In this document: positions 1-6,330 of the stretch, piece by piece
Numbering within the stretch: the stretch's first letter is position 1
Layout of the letters: each line of letters opens with the position of its first letter
Assembly: GCA_947446335.1 (NCBI GenBank)
Contig: CANFGA010000061.1
Location: 1 to 10,805 of the forward strand
DNA: 10,805 nucleotides
DNA from: Oxalobacteraceae bacterium
Lineage (GTDB): Bacteria; Pseudomonadota; Gammaproteobacteria; Burkholderiales; Burkholderiaceae_D
Reading direction: 5' to 3'
Position numbers and translations under genes: made by a program
Notes under the pieces: model-generated
Told to the model about the DNA's origin: nothing
What the model saw: only the letters and a program-made list of their open reading frames with translations
The model's database searches: none

Positions 1-474
1 AACGACTGGCATTTTGGGATGAAGGCACACATCGGCGTCGATGCCACTTCCGGTCTGGTGCATACCTTGATCGGCACCGCCGGCAACGTCTCCGATGTCA
101 CGCAAGCCGGCGACCTGTTGCACGGCGATTAGGTTGCGGCACTCGGCGACGCCGGTTACCAGGGTGTGGAAAAGCGGGAAGAGAACCTAGGCAAAACCGT
201 GGTCTGGCACGTCGCGATGAAGCGCTCCAAGCGCAAGGCGTTGCCGAACAACAAGTTGGGCCGCATACAAGAAAAACTCGAAGTTCTGAAGACGAGCGTG
301 CGGGCGAAAGTGGAGCATCCGTTTCATGTGCTGAAGAACCTGTTCCGTCATCGCAAAACGCGTTACCGTGGCCTGGCCAAGAACACCGCGCAATTGTTCA
401 CCTTGTTCGGCTTTGCCAATCTGGTGCTCGCTGGCCGGCGGTTTACACTACCCAACACCCGAAGACCGTCCTGA
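1..474 (+). pseudogene. IS5-family transposase, C-terminal half, interrupted by an amber stop
   Basis: Reading frame 1 is open from the window edge to TGA at 472-474, except for TAG at 130-132. It begins NDWHFGMKAHIGVDATSG and continues after the stop with LGDAGYQGVEKR. These match the catalytic core of IS5-group DDE transposases: GDAGYQG carries the second catalytic Asp, and RAKVEHPFHVLK gives the R-x3-E-x6-K signature with the catalytic Glu. About 157 codons are visible; family members are usually roughly 300-330 aa, so the N-terminal half lies outside the window. The amber codon falls between two conserved blocks, probably from a single change in a Glu or Gln codon, so this copy is probably inactive unless the stop is suppressed. 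Family assignment is firm; the inactive state is inferred. Confidence 0.88.
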
Positions 475-617
475 GCGCTGAAAAGCGCGAAATGCACGGC
501 AGATTTACCGAATAAGACCCACTTTTTTGCAAAATGGCGCCGAATTCCGGTGATTGGATAAATCCGTCTCGCCAAAAGTCGATGCCACGCCAAAAACGTC
601 AATTGTTCAGCGTTTCC
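1..617 (+). mobile_element. IS5-family insertion sequence, right part
   Basis: The transposase fragment is followed by about 140 bp of non-coding sequence. That stretch ends in TTGTTCAGCGTTTCC (603-617), which resembles the right terminal inverted repeat of IS5-group elements (typically ending TTGTTCGCACCTTCC or similar). The next four bases, 618-621, are CTAG, fitting the YTAR target preference of the group. A GCGCT-GAAA-AGCGC hairpin (475-488) sits directly after the transposase stop; it has no T-run. The left end is outside the window, so target duplication cannot be checked here. Confidence 0.7.
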
Positions 618-621
618 CTAG
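618..621. repeat. Putative IS5 target-site duplication (CTAG), right copy
   Basis: CTAG directly abuts the inferred right end of the IS5-type element and fits the YTAR target consensus. Only one copy is visible, so it is a candidate. Confidence 0.45.
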
Positions 622-807
622 GATAGTCAATCGTCGAGGTAGCAAATAAAAGGCTATCTACACCGACGCGGCATCACTAACCTCGCTCGAAAAATTAGCG
701 GCTACCGACGTACCTAGTTTGCCCAAAAAATCAGCCAGGTCTGCGCGTTCCGGCTCACTCTCAAGATGATTTCATTAAGTTATGAAATGATGCAGATAAT
801 GTCATAT
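622..807. other. Non-coding remnant between the IS5 end and the 93-bp inverted repeat
   Basis: No complete gene is visible here and the stretch is more AT-rich than its neighbours. On the minus strand, 771-658 is open for 37 codons and reads protein-like (ESEPERADLADFLGKLG, ending SDAASV and TAG at 660-658). It has no ATG, GTG or TTG start after the upstream stops at 777-772, so at most it is the C-terminal scrap of a lost gene. A 20-bp dyad lies at 769-788. Confidence 0.4.
769..788. repeat. 20-bp palindrome, operator-like
   Basis: ATTTCAT (769-775) and ATGAAAT (782-788) are perfect 7-bp inverted repeats separated by TAAGTT. Size and AT-richness are typical of a dimeric repressor site. No intact gene lies next to it, so it may be left over from a lost promoter or be chance. 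Confidence 0.3.
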
Positions 808-900
808 TGCAGAGAGTTTTTAGTCGTGCGAGCGCGGCCCATGGACGTCGGCGATTGAGCTGAAGCTGTTGCCGCGCCGGTAGACTAAAAACTCTCTGCA
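808..900. repeat. 93-bp element with perfect 18-bp terminal inverted repeats (MITE-like)
   Basis: TGCAGAGAGTTTTTAGTC (808-825) is the exact reverse complement of 883-900. Inside, GCGCGGC (832-838) and GCCGCGC (871-877) extend the pairing after short unpaired stretches, so the unit would fold into one long hairpin with a loop of about 32 nt. If the ends are set at 809 and 899, the flanks are ATT on both sides (806-808 and 900-902), which could be a 3-bp target duplication. No protein is encoded. It sits exactly where the beta-propeller pseudogene loses its 5' part. A miniature inverted-repeat transposable element is the simplest reading; a chromosomal palindrome or relic of a longer IS are alternatives. 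Confidence 0.6.
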
Positions 901-1233
901 TTCGTTCCACTGCACCCCTATGTGGCAAACCGCGGCATCCACCGTATCCACGGCAAGCGCAAAGGCAAGGGCAGCGTGAGCGTAGTCGATTTCGCCACCG
1001 ACAAAGTGATCGCCAACTGGCCCGTCCCTTGTGGAGACAGTCCCGACATGGGCAATGTAAGTGTCGATGGGAAATATCTCTGGTTGTCTGGCCGTTTCGA
1101 CGATGTGGTGAACCGATTCAACGCCGCCAACGGCAACGTGGACCAGGGCAATGTCGGCCAGGAACCGCATGGCCTGACCGTGTGGTCACAACCTGGCCGG
1201 TACTCTCTGGGCCACACCGGCAATTTGCGTTAA
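901..1233 (+). pseudogene. YVTN/YncE-like beta-propeller protein, 3' remnant
   Basis: The frame ending at TAA 1231-1233 reads PYVANRG, GSVSVVDFATDKVIA, GDSPDMGNVSVDGKYLWLSG and finally EPHGLTVWSQPGRYSLGHTG. These are the repeating blade pattern (VANRG...VSVVDxATxKV...SPD...VSxDGKxLWLSG) and the C-terminal motif of the YVTN-repeat family, which are exported or periplasmic beta-propellers of varied role. About 110 codons remain, roughly the last two blades, against about 300-400 aa for complete relatives. Upstream the frame runs straight into the right arm of the 93-bp inverted repeat, where TAA at 886-888 closes it. No convincing start or Shine-Dalgarno exists (GTG at 922 is the first candidate), so it is probably a non-functional 3' fragment. 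Confidence 0.72.
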
Positions 1234-1355
1234 AAAGGGGGGGCAAGCTCAAACCGCCGAATATGCAGTGCAATGCAGATTCAGCAGTTTGAGATTTACA
1301 CCCACGTATCCGTGCAGCAATGCTTTGCTTTTCTTTGCAATGCGTTATTTCCTGA

Positions 1356-1384
1356 TGGACAAACCAAGGTCTGCTCGATACACT
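1356..1384 (+). promoter_or_regulatory. Putative sigma70-type promoter for the response-regulator gene
   Basis: TGGACA (1356-1361; five of six matches to TTGACA) is followed after exactly 17 bp by TACACT (1379-1384; four of six matches to TATAAT). Transcription would begin near 1391, leaving a leader of about 70 nt before the TTG start at 1460. This is a by-eye match only. Confidence 0.35.
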
Positions 1385-1445
1385 ATTTTTAACATGGAAT
1401 AGCTATAACTCGCCGGCAGCTGTCAATTTTAATGGTGTGAAAAAT

Positions 1446-1449
1446 GGAG
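1446..1449 (+). promoter_or_regulatory. Ribosome binding site deciding a TTG start
   Basis: GGAG at 1446-1449 lies 10 nt before TTG 1460, the only start that preserves the receiver domain's first beta strand (RCLVIEDE). The ATG at 1444 is in another frame and closes within a few codons. Confidence 0.55.
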
Positions 1450-1459
1450 TCGAAATCAA

Positions 1460-2146
1460 TTGCGCTGCCTAGTTATCGAAGATGAGATCGACACGTCCAA
1501 CTATATCTGCAAGGGACTGACGGAGTCCGGCTTTGCCGTGACCGCTTGTCATAATGGCATGGCCGGTCTCGATCTTGCGATCAGCGAAGACTGGGATGTC
1601 GTCGTGCTCGACCGGATGTTGCCGGGACGCATAGATGGGCTAATGATCATTCAAAAATTGCGCAGCCTGGGGAAGACGACACCGGTGATCATCGTCAGCG
1701 CTCTGAGCAATATTGATGAACGCGTGGCCGGACTGCGCGGCGGCGCGGACGATTATTTGCCCAAACCATTCGCTTTTTCCGAATTACTGGCACGCATAGA
1801 GGCATTGTTACGCCGCGCCAAACCTGGCCACGACAAATCACAATTACAGGTCGCCGACCTGAAGCTAGACATGCGCGCGATGCGCGTCACGCGCGGCGCA
1901 CGTACGATCGCGCTGCAACCACGCGAGTATCGCTTGCTCGAATATCTGATGCGCCATGCAGGGCAGGTGGTGACCAGGACGATGTTGCTGGAAGCGGTCT
2001 GGGACTATCATTTCGATCCCCAAACGAACGTCATCGACGTCCAGATCAGCCGTCTGCGCGGCAAGATCGACAAGGATTTTTCGCCGATGCTGATCCATAC
2101 CGTGCGTGGCGCCGGCTATCGCCTGGCCATCACCGAAGATGGCTAG
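1460..2146 (+). CDS. OmpR/PhoB-type response regulator
   Basis: This 228-aa cytoplasmic transcription factor is the output half of a two-component system. Residues 1-115 form a receiver domain: acidic residues in LVIEDE (E7, D8), the phospho-acceptor D51 in VVLDRMLPG, S80 in VIIVSAL, and K102 in DDYLPKPF. Residues from about 127 to 225 form the winged-helix DNA-binding domain (LQPREYRLLEYL, DVQISRLRGKID, HTVRGAGYRL). Length and architecture match CusR/CopR/CzcR-type regulators. The start is TTG, supported by GGAG upstream; no in-frame ATG would keep the first beta strand. Its 3' end overlaps the kinase gene by 8 bp, so the pair is probably translationally coupled. The likely target is the downstream czcCBA operon, inferred from position only. 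Confidence 0.95.
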   Translation: MRCLVIEDEIDTSNYICKGLTESGFAVTACHNGMAGLDLAISEDWDVVVLDRMLPGRIDGLMIIQKLRSLGKTTPVIIVSALSNIDERVAGLRGGADDYLPKPFAFSELLARIEALLRRAKPGHDKSQLQVADLKLDMRAMRVTRGARTIALQPREYRLLEYLMRHAGQVVTRTMLLEAVWDYHFDPQTNVIDVQISRLRGKIDKDFSPMLIHTVRGAGYRLAITEDG

Positions 2147-3563
2147 TTTGATCAGACTACCGACGTCGATCGCCGCCAAGCTGGTACTGGGCTATGGCTT
2201 GCTGGGGATGGCGTCGATCATTGTGGTGTCGGGCGTCTTTTACATCGGCACGATCGGCGTGCTCGATCAAAATGTCGACAAAAAAATCATCGTTCTGTCG
2301 CAGCGTTTGAGCGTGCAGTACCGGGATCGGCCGGAAGCCGAACTGGCGCGGGAGATCGATCATCAACTGAGCGACGGCATCGACAGCGACCGGGAAATTC
2401 TGCTGCTGCTGTCTGCCCAGCGCAGCCGCGCGGCGGGCAACCTGAGCGCCTGGACTCTGCCTGAAGCGAACATCAATGCCGATGGCGACAGTTTGCAAAG
2501 CTTGGATGTCATGCGCGATGGCAAGAGGACTCCGGCGCGCCTGATGATCAGTCGCCTGACCGGCGGCGGCTGGCTGGTCGTCGGGCGCGACCTGAGCGAA
2601 CAGGAAGCGATACGGGTGCTGGTCTTGCGTTCCCTCGCCACCGGGATTGCCTTGTCGTTACTGTTGATGGGCGCAGGTGCGCTGGTGTTCCGGCGCCAAG
2701 TCGAGCGGCGCATCGGCGACATACGGCGCACCGCGCAACAGATAGAAGCGGGCGACCTGAGCCGACGTATCCCGATCTCTGGCAACGATGAATTCGGTTT
2801 GCTCAATCGCGACATCAATCGGATGCTGGACCGGATCGAACAATTGATGGATGGCATCCGGCATGTCTCGAACGCGATCGCGCATGACTTGCGCACGCCC
2901 CTGAGCCGCATCCGCAGCAAGCTCGACGATGCCCTGCGGCACGACATGACGGTCGACATCCTGTCCGGTGTCGCGCACGGCGCGATCGAAGATATCGATC
3001 AGTTGATCCTGTTGTTTGAGCGCCTGCTGCAGATTGCGGAGGCCGAGTCAGGCATGCGCAGCAACATGTTCGAGTGTGTCGATCTGAACCAGATTGCGCT
3101 CGATATGGTTGAAATGTTTGAGGCCAGCGCCGAGGATGGCGAAGTGCACCTGACCGCGTCGCTCTGCCCCTGTGCCGTGCTGGTGCAGGGCGACCGGAAC
3201 CTGTTGGCCAGCTCAGTCGCCAGCTTGATCGACAACGCGCTCAAATACGCCGGACCCGGCGCAGCCGTCGAGGTGCGCACCAACGTGCAGGCGAATTCGG
3301 ATTTGGTCTCGATTTCGGTCTGCGACAACGGCCCCGGCATTCCCGGGTCCGAGCGCGCCAATGTCGTGCAACGCTTTTACCGCCTGGATAAAAGCCGCAG
3401 CCTGCCTGGTAACGGGCTTGGCCTGTCTATCGTCAGCGCCACAGCGCTCCTGCACGCAGGCATGCTCAGCCTGGAAGATGGACATCCCGGCTTGATCGCC
3501 CGCATCACGATGCGCCACGCCAGCACATTACCCGCATCTTCCCTGCGGCACCACGCTTCATAA
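2139..3563 (+). CDS. HAMP-domain sensor histidine kinase
   Basis: The ATG at 2139 overlaps the regulator stop by 8 bp (ATGGCTAG) and gives 474 aa beginning MASLIRLPTS, with the first membrane helix at about 15-37. A periplasmic sensor of about 125 residues follows (38-163), then the second helix (about 166-184), a HAMP domain (185-238), the H-box AIAHDLRTPLSRI with phospho-acceptor H249, the N-box LIDNALKYA (N366), G1 DNGPGIP (396-402), an F-box QRFYRLDKSRS and G2 GNGLGLS (424-430). It is therefore a complete inner-membrane class I kinase. The periplasmic part is poor in His, Cys and Met, so no obvious metal site reveals the signal. An upstream GTG at 2106 would add 11 residues inside the regulator gene and is less likely. 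The cognate partner is surely the adjacent regulator. Confidence 0.94.
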   Translation: MASLIRLPTSIAAKLVLGYGLLGMASIIVVSGVFYIGTIGVLDQNVDKKIIVLSQRLSVQYRDRPEAELAREIDHQLSDGIDSDREILLLLSAQRSRAAGNLSAWTLPEANINADGDSLQSLDVMRDGKRTPARLMISRLTGGGWLVVGRDLSEQEAIRVLVLRSLATGIALSLLLMGAGALVFRRQVERRIGDIRRTAQQIEAGDLSRRIPISGNDEFGLLNRDINRMLDRIEQLMDGIRHVSNAIAHDLRTPLSRIRSKLDDALRHDMTVDILSGVAHGAIEDIDQLILLFERLLQIAEAESGMRSNMFECVDLNQIALDMVEMFEASAEDGEVHLTASLCPCAVLVQGDRNLLASSVASLIDNALKYAGPGAAVEVRTNVQANSDLVSISVCDNGPGIPGSERANVVQRFYRLDKSRSLPGNGLGLSIVSATALLHAGMLSLEDGHPGLIARITMRHASTLPASSLRHHAS

Positions 3564-3566
3564 GCG

Positions 3567-3620
3567 CTGCACGCGCAATCTTTTCAATCTCAAGCACTGC
3601 GCGTGCAACCTTTCCAATTT
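3567..3620 (+). promoter_or_regulatory. Hairpin / imperfect 30-bp-period repeat after the kinase gene
   Basis: Just after the kinase stop, TGCACGCGCA (3568-3577) is perfectly complementary to TGCGCGTGCA (3598-3607), giving a 10-bp stem with a 20-nt loop. The same segment is also a direct repeat: 3567-3590 and 3597-3620 agree at 19 of 24 positions and every difference is a transition. There is no T-run, so it is a poor intrinsic terminator. It could be a pair of regulator sites or an RNA processing/stability structure between the regulatory genes and czcCBA. Confidence 0.4.
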
Positions 3621-3692
3621 GTAATCTACCGGCCATGCTTTGGCAATCCGCAGGAAATTATCATCCCGACAATCAAGTCCGTGGCTGATGTG

Positions 3693-3717
3693 CTTGGCGT
3701 CCAAGTTGTACGCCAAG
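3693..3717 (+). promoter_or_regulatory. Dyad with two alternative hairpins upstream of czcC
   Basis: CTTGGCGT (3693-3700) and ACGCCAAG (3710-3717) are perfect inverted repeats around a 9-nt spacer. The first arm can instead pair through CTTGG (3693-3697) with CCAAG (3701-3705), so two mutually exclusive stems are possible. The dyad ends 43 nt before the czcC ATG. It could be an operator for a dimeric regulator or a leader RNA switch. Confidence 0.4.
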
Positions 3718-3760
3718 GCTCACGCAACGCGATGCCGATTCACTCCCATCACATTCACTT

Positions 3761-5152
3761 ATGCTGTCTCCCAAGTCACTCTTTCGCAAGATTTTCCCCC
3801 TGCTCGCTGTACTGCCAGGCATTGCCCTCTGTCTACTGCCTGAAGCCGGCAATGCGGCCGAGCCGGAGTTGCTTAGTCTGGCGCAAGCTATCGACCAGAC
3901 GCTCGTGCACAACCCCGACCTGCGCATCGCGGCGCTGGGCATGGCCGCAGCTGCTGCTGCCATGCAAAGCGCCGCAGCAGCGCCGAATCCAACACTGACG
4001 CTGCAAACTTTGGGCATCAACCCGAGCGTCGGCATCGGCGCCGGTGCGCTACGCAGCAAGAGTGTCGACAGCACGGTCAGGCTGGATCAATTGTTCGAAC
4101 GGGGCGGCAAGCGCGGATTCCGCATCGAGACGGCCGCCCATCTGGAAGCGGCCGCCGGCAGCGACCTGCAGGAAAGCCGGCGCCAGCTACGCCGGGTGGC
4201 CAGCGCTGCCTATTATGCGTTACTGGCGGCTCGCGACAAGCTGGCCATCACGCGCCAGAGCTTTGACTTGTTTGACAAATCGGTGCGTGCCGCCGAGCGG
4301 CGCCGCCAGGCCGGCGACCTGGCGCAGGCCGATGTCACGCGGGTCCGGGTCGATGCCTTGCGCGCACAAAACGATGTGACGCAGGCCGAATCGGATTTGA
4401 GCACGGCGCGCCAGAACCTGTTGCTGCTGATGGGACGCCTTGACGGGCAAGGTGGTCAGTTTAGCCAGTCCAATCGGATTGAGGCGTCCGATGCCTGGCC
4501 GGTAAGCCTGCCGCCTCAGTTCGGGGATGCGCATGGCCTTGCATTTTCCGGCTCTGAATTTTCCGGCACCGATGCGCCTGACTTTGTGCCTGACCCGGCA
4601 ACGCTGCTGCGCCGTCCCGACGTGCGATCCGCCCGGGCGCGGCTCGATGCTGCCCTGGCGACGCGCAAGCTCGCGCTGGCAGCGCGCAGCGCCGACATCA
4701 CGGTCGGCATCCAGGCCGAACATTTCCCCGCCAGCAGCAGCAACCCCCAAGGCAGCGGCAACAGCTATGGCCTTGCGCTGCAGATCCCGCTGTTTGTCCG
4801 TTACACATTCGATGGCGAGATTCGCGCCGCCGATGCGGCCGCCGAGATCGCGCGGGAAAACCTGGACAAGACGATGGCGCAGGCGCGTAGCGACCTGATC
4901 ATCGGCGTCGATCAACTGCTGGCAGCACATCAACGCATGCGGCGCAGCGATGACAGCGTGCTAGTCGCCGCTAAAAAATCTGCCGACGCAGTCGAATTCG
5001 CCTTTGTCAAAGGTGCACTGGGCATCATGGATTTGCTCGATGTCCGGCGTACTTATCGCAGCGCGCAACTCGAGGCATTGGCCGCCCATGTCGATTACGC
5101 ACTATCACTGGCGGCCTGGCAGGCTGCCATTTCGGAAGGCAATTTGCCATGA
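3761..5152 (+). CDS. czcC: CzcC/TolC-type outer membrane efflux protein
   Basis: This 463-aa protein is the outer-membrane channel of the tripartite pump; trimers of this family form a beta-barrel pore with a long periplasmic helical tunnel. A signal peptide is visible at about 1-33 (basic SLFRK, hydrophobic FPLLAVLPGIALCLLP, then AGNAA). The mature part has two OEP repeats of long amphipathic helices (about 37-225 and 270-455), with typical text such as LSLAQAIDQTLVHNPDL near the start, RRQAGDLAQADVTRVRVD, and in the second repeat FVKGALGIMDLLDVRRTY. Length is close to CzcC relatives (about 420 aa). ATG 3761 is the only sensible start, yet no Shine-Dalgarno precedes it (upstream is CATCACATTCACTT). 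The stop overlaps czcB by 4 bp. The symbol follows family and operon order; substrate specificity is not set by this subunit. Confidence 0.9.
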   Translation: MLSPKSLFRKIFPLLAVLPGIALCLLPEAGNAAEPELLSLAQAIDQTLVHNPDLRIAALGMAAAAAAMQSAAAAPNPTLTLQTLGINPSVGIGAGALRSKSVDSTVRLDQLFERGGKRGFRIETAAHLEAAAGSDLQESRRQLRRVASAAYYALLAARDKLAITRQSFDLFDKSVRAAERRRQAGDLAQADVTRVRVDALRAQNDVTQAESDLSTARQNLLLLMGRLDGQGGQFSQSNRIEASDAWPVSLPPQFGDAHGLAFSGSEFSGTDAPDFVPDPATLLRRPDVRSARARLDAALATRKLALAARSADITVGIQAEHFPASSSNPQGSGNSYGLALQIPLFVRYTFDGEIRAADAAAEIARENLDKTMAQARSDLIIGVDQLLAAHQRMRRSDDSVLVAAKKSADAVEFAFVKGALGIMDLLDVRRTYRSAQLEALAAHVDYALSLAAWQAAISEGNLP

Positions 5153-6330
5153 TCATCCACTTGAATTTGACCAAAATAGCGGCCTCGGTCGCGCTGATCG
5201 CAGCCGCAGCAGCGGGCGGATATTTCATGCGTGCTTCACACGCCTCGCAAGCCGGGACATCTGAACCAGTCAGACCGGCTGCATCAGTGCCCGCCGGAGA
5301 AGTCAGCTTCGGCGTCGATGCGCCGCAATTGTCCAGCATCAGCGTAGCCGTGATGGCCGGCGTGCCCATGCCAGTATCGGGCCCCGTCAACGGACGCATC
5401 AGTTACGATGAAAATCGCACGGTCCGGATCAGCTCGCCGATCGCCGGGCGCGTCACGGCCCTGCACGCGGAAATGGGCGATACCGTGCGGCCCGGCTTCG
5501 TGCTGGCGACCATCGACGCGCCCGATCTGGCCACAGCCGAGGCCGACTGGATCAAGGCCCAATCCGACGAGACGCGCAAGCGGCTAGCGTTCGAACGGGC
5601 CCGCGCTTTGTTCGATGGCGAAGTACTGGCGCGCAAGGATTTCGAGTCGGCCCAAGCCGATCACCAGCAAGCAAGTGCGGAAACCCGGCGTGCGGCGCTG
5701 CGCATGAGGAGCTTGAATGGCGGCGCCCGTGGTCAGGGCGCAAGCGGTGGCATGTTCGGCCTGCGCTCCCCGATCGGCGGCATCGTCGCAGAGCGGCAAA
5801 TCAATCCGGGCCAGGAAGTGCGGCCAGACTTGGCCCTGCCGCTGTTCGTCGTCACGGATCTGAGCCGATTGTGGCTGATTGTCGATGTATCTGAGCGCAG
5901 CGCTGGCGCACTGCGTGCAGGCCAGGCTGTGAGCCTGGAAACCGATGCTTATCCTGGCCGGCGCTTCGCCGCCAAGGTCGAGCGGATCGGCCTGACGCTG
6001 GACCCGGGCACGCGCCGCATGCAGGTGCGCTGCTCGGTCGACAATACGGATCTGAAACTGAAGCCGGAAATGTTTGCGCGGGCTTCCTTTCTGGGCGGCG
6101 ACGACACCAAGCAGGCGGTCCAGTTACCCAACACCAGCTTGTTTGTCGAAGGTATGTACGATTATGTGTTCATTGAAACCCGGCCTGGGACGTTCGACAA
6201 GCGGCGCGTCCATGTCGCGCTGCGCGGACGTGACGCCAGCTTCATCGATGCCGGCGTTAAGGGCGGCGAGCGGATCGTGACCGAAGGCGCCTTCCTGCTG
6301 AACGCGGAGGATGCCAACCATGCTCGGTAA
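5149..6330 (+). CDS. czcB: CzcB/HlyD-type periplasmic adaptor (membrane fusion protein)
   Basis: This 393-aa protein bridges the RND pump and outer-membrane channel in the periplasm. A hydrophobic N-terminal segment (about 9-27, IAASVALIAAAAAGGYF) without a lipobox Cys serves as signal or anchor. The two lipoyl half-motifs are VRISSPIAGRVTALHAEMGDTV (shown in part; about 93-115) and LRSPIGGIVAERQINPGQEV (205-224), with an alpha-hairpin between them (about 127-190). The beta-barrel region is about 240-320 and the membrane-proximal domain runs to the end (VFIETRPGTFDKRRVHV, GERIVTEGAFLLNAE). Unlike the longer CzcB of Cupriavidus, there is no His/Met-rich N-terminal metal-binding extension. Its ATG overlaps the czcC stop (ATGA), and its own stop lies 11 bp inside czcA, which implies translational coupling and fixed stoichiometry. 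Confidence 0.92.
   Translation: MIIHLNLTKIAASVALIAAAAAGGYFMRASHASQAGTSEPVRPAASVPAGEVSFGVDAPQLSSISVAVMAGVPMPVSGPVNGRISYDENRTVRISSPIAGRVTALHAEMGDTVRPGFVLATIDAPDLATAEADWIKAQSDETRKRLAFERARALFDGEVLARKDFESAQADHQQASAETRRAALRMRSLNGGARGQGASGGMFGLRSPIGGIVAERQINPGQEVRPDLALPLFVVTDLSRLWLIVDVSERSAGALRAGQAVSLETDAYPGRRFAAKVERIGLTLDPGTRRMQVRCSVDNTDLKLKPEMFARASFLGGDDTKQAVQLPNTSLFVEGMYDYVFIETRPGTFDKRRVHVALRGRDASFIDAGVKGGERIVTEGAFLLNAEDANHAR
6306..6310 (+). promoter_or_regulatory. Ribosome binding site for czcA within the czcB 3' end
   Basis: GGAGG at 6306-6310 is 9 nt from ATG 6320 but directly abuts ATG 6311. This spacing favours 6320 as the czcA start, and the resulting N-terminus MLGKLIDFVL is what family members show. 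Confidence 0.65.

Larger units (their letters stand above)
1234..1459 (+). other. Intergenic region upstream of the two-component/efflux operon
   Basis: This stretch contains no gene. It starts with a G7 run (1237-1243), has three copies of GCAATGC (1270-1276, 1317-1323, 1337-1343), and holds the best promoter candidate for the operon at 1356-1384. No clear hairpin terminator for the upstream pseudogene is visible. Confidence 0.5.

Noticed and set aside
1270..1343. Three copies of GCAATGC (1270, 1317, 1337) upstream of the response regulator
   Set aside because: Seven bases with irregular spacing (47 and 20 bp) in a low-complexity TGC/TTGC-rich stretch; too short to call a regulator site.
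2106..2138. GTG at 2106 as the histidine kinase start
   Set aside because: It lies deep in the regulator's winged-helix coding region and would add 11 non-conserved residues; ATG 2139 gives the normal kinase N-terminus and a typical 8-bp overlap.
3603..3998. Open frame of 131 codons across the intergenic region into czcC
   Set aside because: It has no recognisable motif, is overlapped by the clear CzcC signal peptide and OEP domain in another frame, and most of it lies in a coding shadow.
4220..4933. Long minus-strand open frame (237 codons) opposite czcC
   Set aside because: GC-rich antisense shadow with low-complexity composition and no domain; the sense strand is a complete, well-supported CzcC.
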